NCBI GenBank assembly: GCA_003021175.1 | Contig: PXQV01000014.1 | Span: forward strand, 62,001-126,000 | From: Halobacteriales archaeon QH_7_66_36 | Lineage (GTDB): Archaea; Halobacteriota; Halobacteria; Halobacteriales; Haloarculaceae | Direction: 5' to 3' | Length of the DNA stretch: 64,000 nt | Part shown: in pieces, positions 1 to 8,180 of the stretch | Layout: every line of letters begins with the position of its first letter | Numbering within the stretch: position 1 is the first letter of the stretch | Program-made: the position numbers and the translations under genes | The notes under the pieces: generated by a model | What the model saw: the letters and a program-made list of their open reading frames with translations, nothing else | What the model was told of the DNA's origin: nothing | Databases searched by the model: none

Positions 1-94
1 TGACGATGCCACCGTGCGCGGTGTCGTAGTTGTTCGTCATGTCCGGCTGTATCTGGTCGCGGTTCTCGATGTAGGTGCAGGTCGGCGTCGGCAT
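1..94 (-). CDS. Acyl-CoA thioesterase, N-terminal fragment cut by window edge
   Basis: Only the first 31 residues are inside the window; the gene runs off the left edge. It starts at the ATG whose complement is at 92-94. The peptide contains TYIENRDQIQPD followed by NNYDTAHGGIV, which matches the N-terminus of haloarchaeal hotdog-fold acyl-CoA thioesterases, where the family has ENR..VQP and a TAHGG segment before the catalytic hotdog helix. Such enzymes hydrolyse acyl-CoA to free acid and CoA in the cytoplasm. The assignment rests on this short stretch by memory of the family, so substrate and length cannot be given. Confidence 0.6.
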   Translation of the reverse strand, partial: MPTPTCTYIENRDQIQPDMTNNYDTAHGGIV

Positions 95-117
95 ACCGTC
101 GCTACGGAGACTGGCCT

Positions 118-849
118 TTAGACCCGCTCGGTTGCCGCGTCACACCGGAGACACAGCACCGTGTCCGCGACGTGATTGATGTCGTTCGCGCCACACTCCG
201 GACACCGATACGAGTCGTTGCCGTACTCCGTCGATCCCCGCGGCGCGTGGAGGTGGCCCTCGCGCTCGCGGGCGTCGAGAAACGCCGGCAACCGCGCCCG
301 AGCGAAGCGGACCCGACGCGTGAGCGCGTTCGACCCGTCGCCGTGGATGTTGTCCCACGCGGCGTCGTCCGGCCGCGACAGCTGCGTCAGCAGATCCGTC
401 CCGGCCTGTAACAGGGGTCGAGTCGTCGCCGTCGCCGGGTCGTCTGGATCGGCGTCCTCGTAGGCGGCCGCGGCGCGGTCGTACGCCTCCTCGGCACCGT
501 CGCTGTCCGCGAGCGTCCGACAGTGGCCCACCCACTCGTGACAGGCCGCGGCGTCGACGCCGTCCACGCGACGGCGGTAGTCGGTCGCGACGAGGACGCC
601 CTGCAGGCCACGGTTGCGCGCGCCGGCGTCGTCGCCGGCCAACCGCGCACAGACGCCCGCGAGCACCAGATAGCGGAGGCCGTCGCCGACGCTCGTCCGG
701 TCGTCGGTCAGCGCGCGCTCGAACCCCTCGTAGCCCGCGAGCGTTCCGTAGGCTCCCATCGTGTACGCGTCGGTCGCCTCGCGCCACCGCTCCGGGCCGA
801 GCAGTCGCACCGCGCGGTCCGCGTGGTCGATATCGTCGGTCACGACCAT
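118..849 (-). CDS. Hypothetical haloarchaeal protein with C-terminal zinc ribbon
   Basis: 243 residues, acidic and soluble, with no signal peptide. The first 200 residues are alpha-helical and alanine-rich, of the kind seen in haloarchaeal tetratricopeptide-like hypotheticals. The last 35 residues hold two cysteine pairs (CPEC near residue 216 and CLRC near 234), a four-cysteine zinc ribbon. It ends 24 nt from the thioesterase start on the same strand, so the two may be co-transcribed with this gene upstream. The function is not recognised; the zinc ribbon could bind nucleic acid or protein. Confidence 0.75.
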   Translation of the reverse strand: MVVTDDIDHADRAVRLLGPERWREATDAYTMGAYGTLAGYEGFERALTDDRTSVGDGLRYLVLAGVCARLAGDDAGARNRGLQGVLVATDYRRRVDGVDAAACHEWVGHCRTLADSDGAEEAYDRAAAAYEDADPDDPATATTRPLLQAGTDLLTQLSRPDDAAWDNIHGDGSNALTRRVRFARARLPAFLDAREREGHLHAPRGSTEYGNDSYRCPECGANDINHVADTVLCLRCDAATERV

Positions 850-1059
850 GTTATGAGACGCCCGGACGGACGGGTTCCGGTCGCGGCCACGCCCGCCGGT
901 TCACTCGCCTCGCAGCGTCGGTCGGCTGTTGCCGTCGCGTACCACCTTCCGGTCGCCTCTTCCAATCGCGGGGTCGACTATCCACCTAAACCGCAAGACA
1001 GCGGCCGATTAACTTAGCGTACCAAACGGCCTTTTCCGGTGTCCCTCGTCTGGGGAGAT

Positions 1060-1302
1060 ATGAGCGCGACGACCGCACGGAGCGCGACGGCCCTGAGTGA
1101 GAAACAGCGGCGCATCCTCGCGTATCTGCGCGAGGCGGGCCGCACGAACACCTACTTCAAGTCCCGCGACATCGGCGAGGAACTCGGCATGTCCGCGAAG
1201 GAGGTCGGCACGAACATGACGGCCATCTACGAGGGCGAGTTCGACATCGATGTCGAGAAGTGGGGCTACTCGTCGGGAACGACGTGGAAGGTCACCGTCT
1301 GA
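1060..1302 (+). CDS. Small winged-helix DNA-binding protein
   Basis: 80 residues from the ATG at 1060; a GTG at 1039 in the same frame would add seven residues. The sequence LSEKQRRILAYLREAG, then FKSRDIGEELGMSAKEVGTNM, reads as a winged helix-turn-helix: a first helix, a two-helix DNA-reading unit and a C-terminal wing with WGYSSGTTWKVT. This short family is widespread in haloarchaea as a stand-alone putative regulator. The target is unknown. A run of T (1031-1035) about 25-30 nt before the ATG could serve as promoter, with little or no leader. Confidence 0.75.
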   Translation: MSATTARSATALSEKQRRILAYLREAGRTNTYFKSRDIGEELGMSAKEVGTNMTAIYEGEFDIDVEKWGYSSGTTWKVTV

Positions 1303-1336
1303 CCGGGGCGACGTGACGCCTCGCACTGTCGGATGA

Positions 1337-1655
1337 CTACACTTCCGTGTCGGCTCTCGAAGTCGAGTCCATCCCCAAGTTGGGAGGGAGTGCGTTGGCG
1401 ACGACAGGTAGCTCAGGTGACAACGACGGGAGCAACGCATGTACCCTCATCGGGTTCGTTACAGTCTCTGGAAGTGTGGGCTGCTGCCTGCAAGTCTCTC
1501 TCCCGAAGAGCACAGCCCTCAACGACGGTATCGAGCTCGGCGACCAGCCCCGCGTTGAGCACAATCCAGTTACGGGCGAGTTCGTCTACGTGCCCGTGGT
1601 AGGCTGTCCGAGAATTCCTTCTTCTGCCCCTACGCGAGTAAGCGACTTCCTCCAC
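1337..1655 (-). pseudogene. Degenerate TnpB (IS200/IS605-type) C-terminal remnant
   Basis: Two overlapping reading frames on this strand look like successive pieces of one decayed protein. The upstream piece (1655 to about 1430) contains ELARNWIVLNAGL, resembling the DxNAARNI segment near the end of IS1341-type TnpB proteins. The downstream piece ends in LGMDSTSRADTEV, like the tails of haloarchaeal TnpB proteins. A frameshift near 1410-1440 separates them, and no N-terminal nuclease part is present. The assignment is from pattern memory and is tentative. It marks the left side of the AT-rich island. Confidence 0.33.
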
Positions 1656-1705
1656 ATCACGGTGATGGTTATTTATTCGGCCCCATTCAGGACGTAGTAT
1701 AATCT

Positions 1706-2731
1706 ATGGCTAAGGAAAAACCGAACACCGAGACACCAAGGAACACATCACCGGGGATACGATTAATACGGGTAATCGACCGGACAATTCACATCTCGTC
1801 TACCGACCGGCAACGAGAGGTAGATTATACTATACAGAATGATACAGATGATTCGACTTTCAACTTCGTACTTTTACCGCTCAGAAAGTTCGAGAGGAAT
1901 CTAAAAGTGTATGACGAGGACGGAACAAGGCTGAACTATTATCCGAATAGTTTCGTGAAAGAATCGCTTGAGAACGGGAGGTCGAACTCAGAACTTGCAG
2001 ATAATGTAGAGGCTATACTTGATAATTTCCAATATCAGATATATATTCAACTTCAGCCGGATAAGACATTGGATCCTGGTGAGCTTCGGACGATACAGCT
2101 CACATTTGAGCAGTCTGAATCCGTAGATTATTATAGGATCTGGGAGCCATCGCTGTTCTCTGGATGGCTGTCAGTCTGGGAGAGGAAGTTCTTCAGAATT
2201 CCATCGTTCATCGCCGATGTTAAACGGTTTCCCGAGATGTCCAATGACCTATTCATAGTAGTAGTCGGGGCTCCCGGATACTCTGCCACCGGCGATGGCG
2301 AGGTTTCTGGAACCGAGCCCTCTGGAACTATTTACGAAAACGGATTGGATGATAATACAAGGGTCGTCTCTACGCGACTGCCAGCTCCGGATAACGACGA
2401 GTACGATTACAAGATGTCCTATAGGCTGATACCTGCTAATGATTCTATGATGTGGTCATTGGCCTTCTTTTGGGGCGCTGCCACCATACTTGGGATCGGG
2501 TCAGTAGGAGCCTATGTACTGGATAATATTTCATCAGTGCCGGAAGCTGTGAGCCTAGGAATATCCACTGCAACTGCGTCTGACATAGGACAATTGCTTT
2601 CAGGAGGGATAATAACCGTAATTCTTGGTCTCGTTTTCGCACTAAATGCCGACTGGACGGACCGATACCGTATTTTGAGTATCGTCCCCCTCCTCATTCA
2701 CTCGATTGCTTGGCTTCTTTGGAGACTGTAA
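1706..2731 (+). CDS. Orphan membrane protein of the AT-rich island
   Basis: 341 residues. Residues 1-240 are soluble, probably beta-rich, and contain no motif I recognise. The C-terminal 100 residues hold about four hydrophobic segments (WSLAFFWGAATILGIGSVG, a second near residue 275, IITVILGLVFAL, and a last one ending LLWRL). A TATA-like TTATTTATT at 1669-1677 sits about 30 nt before the ATG. Codon use is strikingly AT-rich (ata, tta, agg, aga) compared with every other long gene here, which points to horizontal acquisition. It may be anchored with the large domain on one face of the membrane. No function is proposed. Confidence 0.75.
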   Translation: MAKEKPNTETPRNTSPGIRLIRVIDRTIHISSTDRQREVDYTIQNDTDDSTFNFVLLPLRKFERNLKVYDEDGTRLNYYPNSFVKESLENGRSNSELADNVEAILDNFQYQIYIQLQPDKTLDPGELRTIQLTFEQSESVDYYRIWEPSLFSGWLSVWERKFFRIPSFIADVKRFPEMSNDLFIVVVGAPGYSATGDGEVSGTEPSGTIYENGLDDNTRVVSTRLPAPDNDEYDYKMSYRLIPANDSMMWSLAFFWGAATILGIGSVGAYVLDNISSVPEAVSLGISTATASDIGQLLSGGIITVILGLVFALNADWTDRYRILSIVPLLIHSIAWLLWRL

Positions 2732-2792
2732 CATTACCTGTCGTCTCATCCCCAAGTTCTAATGCATAGTGGCTCCACAGAATCTAGTAGGC

Positions 2793-2918
2793 ATGGCAGT
2801 CCAAGAAAAAAAGAATCTAAAAAAAGAAGCTGAAGACCAGCTTCTTCAGGTGGCAATTCCGGGAAGTGGTGTCGTTACGAAGTCCACCACCGAAGAGGAT
2901 GGAGGAGATTCCGAATAG
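2793..2918 (+). CDS. Small hypothetical protein, 41 aa
   Basis: A 41-codon frame from ATG 2793 to TAG 2916-2918 encodes MAVQEKKNLKKEAEDQLL, then VAIPGSGVVTKSTT and an acidic EEDGGDSE tail. It lies 61 nt after the AT-rich membrane protein, on the same strand and with the same codon bias. A lysine-rich start and acidic end suggest a soluble or intrinsically disordered peptide. It may be a real small partner gene or chance; there is no homology evidence. Confidence 0.4.
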   Translation: MAVQEKKNLKKEAEDQLLQVAIPGSGVVTKSTTEEDGGDSE

Positions 2919-3112
2919 ACGATTGTATTGTCACACTTCGAACTGTCCTAACTCTCTGTAGCCGACTTGTTTCACAACCCATTTATTAGACCTACATTTT
3001 CCCCAGCATCGCCACCTGATCGGGTCCGAACCCCGAAAGGACTGGGAGGATTGGACTGTAAATCCGTGCAGGGTTCGCGTTGATGATGCGGGCGATGTGG
3101 CGAAGTGCTGGC

Positions 3113-3427
3113 TCAACCCTCGCCGTCGAGTTCGAGCGCCAGTCGCTTTCTGACCGTCCCTGCGTCGCGGTCGGCGTCGATGCCGACGACGACGTACTGC
3201 GTGTCCGCAACGCGGTGAACGTGTGGGTGGGTCCCGGCGAGCGGATACACGATGAAATCAGCCACCGACAGCGACGCGACGCTAACTGATTCGCTCGACG
3301 TATCCGTCTCGGACGGCGATGAGTCGGTCGACGTGTCCGACGGGCCGGACAGACACCCCGCGAGGCCAGCAAGCGTCGCAACACTCGTCGCGAGCAGCCG
3401 ACGATGTGACGAGTGAGTCGAGCGCAT
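3113..3427 (-). CDS. Lipoprotein, probably truncated at the C-terminus
   Basis: 104 residues. The N-terminus has basic residues, a hydrophobic stretch and a lipobox ending LAGC (Cys about residue 25), followed by a Ser/Thr/Asp-rich linker typical of haloarchaeal lipoproteins. The remaining 50 residues form a small domain (FIVYPLAGTHPHVHRVADTQYVVVGID). The protein stops abruptly at LELDGEG, just where the AT-rich island and a poorly coding stretch begin, so the original 3' part may have been lost. No catalytic motif is visible. It would sit on the outer face of the membrane through a lipid anchor. Confidence 0.6.
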   Translation of the reverse strand: MRSTHSSHRRLLATSVATLAGLAGCLSGPSDTSTDSSPSETDTSSESVSVASLSVADFIVYPLAGTHPHVHRVADTQYVVVGIDADRDAGTVRKRLALELDGEG

Positions 3428-3537
3428 GGCGTATCCAGCGGCGGTACGGAGTAAGTATCTCCCGGAGAGTGAAACGGCTGTTTTCGTCTCTGTAGTGGCC
3501 GTCCACGTGACGAACTCGGATCTGCGTCGTCGTGCGC

Positions 3538-4134
3538 CTACGGGTCGTAACTGACCAACTCCGCCGCGCCGTCTGCCAGCGCCGCCGCCTCGGGACCGAA
3601 CGACTCCGCGTAGCGAACCACGAGCGTCAGCAGTCGTTCCGGCGCGACGAGCGCGTAGCCGTCCTCGCGGCGCAACAGCCCCGCGGCCTCCAGTTCGCCC
3701 GCGTACTTGCTCACCGTCGGCCGCGACACGTCCAGCCGCTCGGCCAGCTCTTTGCCGGTCGCGTCCGGGTCGCGCAACAGCGCGAGCAGCATGCCACGGG
3801 CGGTGTCACGCCGGAGGTAGCCGACCGCCCGCCGCTCGAAGGCCGAGAACTGGCCGCTGGGGAAGTAGCGGCGGTAGTCGCCGTCCTTGTACGACTCGAC
3901 GGCATCTTCCTCCTCCAGCCGACGGAGGTGGTGTTGCGCCTCGCCGGTGCCGAGTCTGAGGTCGTCACGGAGCTTCGAGAAGTGTGCGCCGGGCGTCGTC
4001 GAGAGATACCCGAGGATGGCGTCGCGGGCGTCCGACTCGCCGGAGTCGCCGGCGAGCCGTGCCAGCGGCGACGCCGCGCCGATGGCGGCGAACCGCTTGA
4101 GCGTGGCCCGCTTGCTCTCGTCGACCCCCTCCAT
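3538..4134 (-). CDS. Double winged-helix transcriptional regulator
   Basis: 198 residues with two winged-helix units. The first is near residues 40-85 (LGYLSTTPGAHFSKLRDDLRL, then AQHHLRRLEEE, with a wing containing YKDGDYRRYFP). The second is near 105-160 (GMLLALLRDPDATGKELAERLDVSRPTVSKYAGEL, then LLRRED). This tandem arrangement is common in haloarchaeal MarR/ArsR-like regulators. A helix of about 30 residues precedes the first unit. It is transcribed towards the truncated lipoprotein, and its start at 4134 faces the SPFH gene end (4173). Its targets are unknown. Confidence 0.8.
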   Translation of the reverse strand: MEGVDESKRATLKRFAAIGAASPLARLAGDSGESDARDAILGYLSTTPGAHFSKLRDDLRLGTGEAQHHLRRLEEEDAVESYKDGDYRRYFPSGQFSAFERRAVGYLRRDTARGMLLALLRDPDATGKELAERLDVSRPTVSKYAGELEAAGLLRREDGYALVAPERLLTLVVRYAESFGPEAAALADGAAELVSYDP

Positions 4135-4172
4135 GCGACCCCGTGGGGGACTGCCGGGTAAAACCGCTTCGG

Positions 4173-5327
4173 CTACTCCGACTCCTCCATCGCGTCGCGC
4201 ATCTCCGCCTCCATCTCCTCACCCACCTCGGACTCCATGTCGGAGATGACCTCGTCCGCGCTCTTGATGTCGGCCTCGTCCGCGCCGGACTTGACCGCCT
4301 CCGCCTCTGCCTCCATCTGGTCGAGATTCATCTCCGCCTCCTGGTCGATCTGGCCGAGTATCTCCTCGATGTCGTCGAGGCCGAGCATCTCCCGCGTCTC
4401 GGAGTCGAACTCGAGCGAGTCGAGCACGTCGCCGTTGGACTGCACGTCGGAGCCGGTCATGTGCTTGCCGTAGCGACCGACGAGGCTGGTGAGCTCCTGC
4501 GGGAGCACGAACGTCGTGGACTCGGACTGGCCCATCTCGCCGAGCGTCTCCATTCCCTTGTCGATGACCGCACGCTCGCCCATCGACTCGGCGGATTTCG
4601 CACGGAGCACCGTCGAGATGGCGTCGCCCTGCGCTTCGAGGATCTGGCTCTGCTTTTCACCCTGCGCGCGGATGATGTTCGACTGCTTGTCACCCTCTGC
4701 CGTCTCGACGGCGGAGCGGCGCTCACCCTGCGCTTCGAGGATCATCGCCCGGCGGCGACGCTCGGCGGATGTCTGCTGTTCCATCGCCTGCTGGACATCC
4801 TTCGAGGGGTTCACCTCGCGCACCTCGACGCTCTCGACCCGGACGCCCCACTCGTCGGTCGGTTCGTCGAGTTCCTTGCGGATGCGCGCGTTGATCTCTT
4901 GGCGTTTGTTCAGCGTGTCGTCGAGTTCCATGTCGCCGAGCACCGCCCGTAGCGTCGTCTGCGCGAGGTTCGACACCGCGCGCTTGTAGTCGTCGACTTC
5001 GAGGAACGCCTTCTTGGCGTCCATCACCTTGATGTAGACGACGGCGTCGGCGGTCACCGGCGAGTTGTCGCGGGTGATGGCCTCCTGTCGCGGCACGTCC
5101 AGCGTCTGTGTCCGCATGTCGAACGCGTACGTCTGTGAGACGAACGGGACGACCGGATTGAAGCCCGGCTCCAGCAGTCGTCGGTACTCCCCGAACCGCG
5201 TCAGCGCCTTCTTCTCGTACGCTTGGACGATGACGATGGACCGATACACCACCACGATCGCCAGCGCGAGCAGGACGAGCGCGACGGCGGAAACGCCGAT
5301 TCCACCCAGCTGCAGCGGGAACAACAT
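4173..5327 (-). CDS. SPFH/Band 7 (stomatin-prohibitin) membrane protein
   Basis: 384 residues from the ATG at 5327. One N-terminal membrane helix (about residues 8-30, VSAVALVLLALAIVVVYRS) is followed by a full SPFH domain (AYEKKALTRFGEYRRLLEPGFN, FDMRTQTLDVPRQEAITRD, VKVMDAKKAFLEVDDYK). A coiled-coil region comes next (about 190-270) with the stomatin repeats AQGERRSAVETAEGD and AQGEKQSQILEAQGDA, then an acidic tail. Such proteins oligomerise in the membrane and act with NfeD partners in membrane quality control. The nfeD-like gene lies directly upstream on the same strand, supporting an operon. The acidic tail of about 90 residues is longer than in bacterial stomatins. Confidence 0.9.
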   Translation of the reverse strand: MLFPLQLGGIGVSAVALVLLALAIVVVYRSIVIVQAYEKKALTRFGEYRRLLEPGFNPVVPFVSQTYAFDMRTQTLDVPRQEAITRDNSPVTADAVVYIKVMDAKKAFLEVDDYKRAVSNLAQTTLRAVLGDMELDDTLNKRQEINARIRKELDEPTDEWGVRVESVEVREVNPSKDVQQAMEQQTSAERRRRAMILEAQGERRSAVETAEGDKQSNIIRAQGEKQSQILEAQGDAISTVLRAKSAESMGERAVIDKGMETLGEMGQSESTTFVLPQELTSLVGRYGKHMTGSDVQSNGDVLDSLEFDSETREMLGLDDIEEILGQIDQEAEMNLDQMEAEAEAVKSGADEADIKSADEVISDMESEVGEEMEAEMRDAMEESE

Positions 5328-5391
5328 GCGTGCATTTGGGGGAAACGACGCATAAGGATTCCCCCGTCTGCCGGCTCGGGCCGTCGTGGCG

Positions 5392-5970
5392 TTACGCGAC
5401 CTCGGACTCCCCGTCGCGCTCCGGGTCGCCGCTTGTCTCTCCCGTTCCGCGCGGCTCGCGTGCGCGCTGGAGTTCGCGGTCGATTGCGTCCTCGTCGGCG
5501 TCCGTCGCGGCGACGGTGAGCACGCTTCCACCGCCGGGATCGAGGACGACCACCTCCGAGCCCTCGGAGATCTCGCCGTCCATCGACCGCGCCCGATAGT
5601 AGGGGTTGAAGCCACCGTCTTCGAGTTTCACCTCGCCGCTGTCGGCGGTCACGCGCTCCGTGACGCGGCCGAACTGTCCCTGTAGCGACGACGAGTCGGA
5701 CGAGCGGCTCCCCGACCCGCCCGACCCGACGCCGATCTTCCGGTAGACGCCGAGCGTCGCCCCGCCCGCGACCAGCACGACTGCCGCGAGCAGGAACGGC
5801 GTGAGCGACCCGAGCAACGGACTCGCGACCAGCCCGACCAACCCCGCGGCCGTGAGCGCCGCCCCGACGACGATGAAGTGAGCCCCGGGTGCCAGCGCCT
5901 CCGCGACCATCAGCCCCGCGCCGGCCAGCAGGAGGACCAGCGAGAGCGGCAGCCCGAGTATCCCTTCCAT
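5392..5970 (-). CDS. NfeD-like membrane protein, partner of SPFH protein
   Basis: 192 residues from ATG 5970, chosen because it begins directly before the first membrane helix. Four hydrophobic segments lie in the first 90 residues (ILGLPLSLVLLLAGAGLMVAE and following). A glycine/serine linker and a C-terminal OB-fold segment follow (GQFGRVTERV, DGGFNPYYRARS, ISEGSEVVVLDPGGGSVLTV). This is the short NfeD type without protease domain, which is usually encoded beside a stomatin. It is 64 nt upstream of the SPFH gene. The OB fold is expected to face the SPFH oligomer. It is divergent from the acs-like gene starting at 6130. Confidence 0.85.
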   Translation of the reverse strand: MEGILGLPLSLVLLLAGAGLMVAEALAPGAHFIVVGAALTAAGLVGLVASPLLGSLTPFLLAAVVLVAGGATLGVYRKIGVGSGGSGSRSSDSSSLQGQFGRVTERVTADSGEVKLEDGGFNPYYRARSMDGEISEGSEVVVLDPGGGSVLTVAATDADEDAIDRELQRAREPRGTGETSGDPERDGESEVA

Positions 5971-6129
5971 GCTCCGCTTTGGGCGGCCGGTGTCGTAAGG
6001 GTTCGCCCCGCGCGTCTCGTTGCCGGGGGCCACGAGTGGTCGCAGGCCGCCGACGCGAGAGGGTCGTCCGTCCCTCGGTTTGACAGAACGCTTATTCACG
6101 GGTTTACCCTACGCCACGCCGATCTCCGA

Positions 6130-8043
6130 ATGAGAGGCGATCACGCGCCGGGCCGCGGAGACGATGTGTCGCCGCCCCACTCGTTCACCGACGACGCGAA
6201 CGCGGCCGCCGGCGTCCGCGATGCGTTCGCCGAGGAGGGCCTCGACGCGTGGTCGCGCGCCGCCGACCTCCTCGCGTGGGACCGACCGTACGAGACGGTG
6301 CTCCGCGACGGCGACCGACTCGAATGGTTCGCCGGCGGGCGACTCAACGCGTCGCACAACTGTCTCGACCGGCATCTCGACGAGCGGAAGAACCACGTCG
6401 CGCTCCGCTGGGAGGGGACCGACGGCGAGTCGCGCGTCTACACGTATCTCGACCTCCACCGCGAGGTGAACGAGGCGGCCGCCGCGCTCCGCGACATCGG
6501 CGTCGAGGCGGGTGACGTCGTCACCTGCTACGCGCCGGTCGTCCCGGAACTCGTGGTGACGATGCTCGCCTGTGCGCGACTCGGCGCGCTCCACAACGTC
6601 GTGTTCGCGGGCTTCTCCGCGGACGAACTCGCCACCCGACTCCGCCGCACGGAGTCGTCGTATCTCGTCACCTGCGACGGCTACTACCGGCGGGGCAACG
6701 CCGTCACCCAACTCACGACGGCGGACAACGCGCGGATGGCCGTCGACCACGACGTGGAACCGGTGGTCGTCGAACGGCTCGACGACGACGCGGTGTATCT
6801 CGGCGACGACCACCGCCGCTACGCCGACCTGCTCGACGTACATCGGGGCGAGACGGTCGAGCCAGTCGCGCGCGACGCGACCGACCCCCTGTTCGTCATC
6901 TACACGTCGGGCACGACGGGCGAGCCGTCGCGCGTCACGCACACGACCGGTGGCTATTTATCACACGTCGCGTGGACCGGCCACACGGTGCTCGACATCG
7001 AGCCGTCCGACACCCACTGGTGTGCCGCGGACGCGGCGTGGATCACCGGCCACTCGTACATGGTGTACGCCCCGCTCGCGTTGGGTGCGACGACGCTGCT
7101 GTACGAGGGTGCCCCCGACCAACCCGAGAAGGACCGGCTCTGGGAACTCGTCGAGCGACACCGCGTCGACACCTTCTACACCGCGTCGACGGCCGTGCGG
7201 TCGTTCATGAAGTGGGGCGCGGAGCATCCCGGCTCGCACGACCTCTCCTCGCTGCGCCTGCTGGGGATGGTCGGCGAGCCGACCGACCCGGAGGCGTGGA
7301 ACTGGTACTGGGAACACGTCGGCGGCGAGGAGTGCCCCGTCGTCGACACGTGGTGGCAGACGGAGACGGGCGGCATCCTCGTCTCCACGCTTCCCGGCGT
7401 CGATCCGATGCGACCCGGGAGTGCCGGACCGGCGGTGCCCGGCGTCGACGTGGCCGTCGTCGACCGCGAGGGTGAGCCGGTGGCGGACGGCGACCCCGGC
7501 CACCTCGCGGTGACGACGCCGTGGCCCGGCATGTCCCGATCCCTCGCGCGCGAGGCGGCCGGGACTGGCGACGGCGCGGACGACGGCTGGCTGTACGTCA
7601 CCGGCGACCGCGCCGTCCGCGACGGCGACGGCTACGTCACCTTCCTCGGCCGCGAGGACGACACCGTCACCGTCGGTAACACCGCCTTCGGGCCGGCGAC
7701 GCTGGAGAGCGCTGTCATCGAGGTGGACGCCATCGCGGAGGCGGCGGTCGTCGAGTCGAGCGAGCGGGGCGGTACCGCCGTCGCCTACGTCTGCACGGAA
7801 CGGGACCGGGGCGGCGACGACGACCTGCGCGAGGAGATCGCCGACCACGTGGGCGAACGGCTCGGGCCGACCGCCCGCTTCGGCGAGATCGTCTTCACCC
7901 CGGAACTCCCCAAGACCCACTCCGGGAAGATCATGCGTCGCCTGCTCGGGGCCATCGCCGACAGCGAGGAGTACGGCGACACCTCCGCGCTCCGCAACCC
8001 GGAGATCGTCGGCGAGATCGAAACCGTTGCGAGCGGCGAATGA
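6130..8043 (+). CDS. Divergent acetyl-CoA synthetase-like acyl-CoA synthetase
   Basis: 637 residues, an AMP-forming acyl-adenylate enzyme closely related to the acs product encoded at 10285. It aligns along its full length (LNASHNCLDRHLDERKN, YTSGTTG near residue 258, VDTWWQTETGG near 408, PKTHSGKIMRR with the acylation-site lysine near 600). The WWQTETGG pocket predicts a short-chain acid such as acetate or propionate. Two usually fixed motifs differ: the phosphate loop reads TGEPSRV where the other copy has TGKPKG, and the C-terminal SGHRLGT-type segment is replaced by VGNTAFGP. It may have altered kinetics, another substrate or reduced activity. It lies upstream of the Bat-type regulator. 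Confidence 0.85.
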   Translation: MRGDHAPGRGDDVSPPHSFTDDANAAAGVRDAFAEEGLDAWSRAADLLAWDRPYETVLRDGDRLEWFAGGRLNASHNCLDRHLDERKNHVALRWEGTDGESRVYTYLDLHREVNEAAAALRDIGVEAGDVVTCYAPVVPELVVTMLACARLGALHNVVFAGFSADELATRLRRTESSYLVTCDGYYRRGNAVTQLTTADNARMAVDHDVEPVVVERLDDDAVYLGDDHRRYADLLDVHRGETVEPVARDATDPLFVIYTSGTTGEPSRVTHTTGGYLSHVAWTGHTVLDIEPSDTHWCAADAAWITGHSYMVYAPLALGATTLLYEGAPDQPEKDRLWELVERHRVDTFYTASTAVRSFMKWGAEHPGSHDLSSLRLLGMVGEPTDPEAWNWYWEHVGGEECPVVDTWWQTETGGILVSTLPGVDPMRPGSAGPAVPGVDVAVVDREGEPVADGDPGHLAVTTPWPGMSRSLAREAAGTGDGADDGWLYVTGDRAVRDGDGYVTFLGREDDTVTVGNTAFGPATLESAVIEVDAIAEAAVVESSERGGTAVAYVCTERDRGGDDDLREEIADHVGERLGPTARFGEIVFTPELPKTHSGKIMRRLLGAIADSEEYGDTSALRNPEIVGEIETVASGE

Positions 8044-8144
8044 TTTCGCTATCAACTACTTCAGCGAAACGTCTCGAACGACGCTCAGTCACTGCTGCGT
8101 CTACTTCGCCCGGAGTGTGACAACAATTCGGGTCTTTTCCGTAG

Positions 8145-8150
8145 TTTTAT
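8145..8150 (+). promoter_or_regulatory. TATA-like box of the Bat-type regulator gene
   Basis: TTTTAT at 8145-8150 lies 30 nt before the ATG at 8181, the usual distance for a leaderless haloarchaeal transcript. It is only 6 nt before an alternative ATG at 8157, which argues for 8181 as the real start. Confidence 0.5.
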
Positions 8151-8180
8151 TTCGGAATGACCCAACTGTGCGAAGTAACG

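Noticed and set aside
2990-3085. tRNA-Tyr-like anticodon stretch (GGACTGTAAATCC) followed by GGGTTCG
   Set aside because: No acceptor stem or D arm can be formed around it and the stem is mismatched; it does not fold into a cloverleaf.
6961-8055. Long antisense frames opposite the acs-like gene and the Bat gene
   Set aside because: Arginine/valine-rich shadows without motifs; the sense genes are certain.
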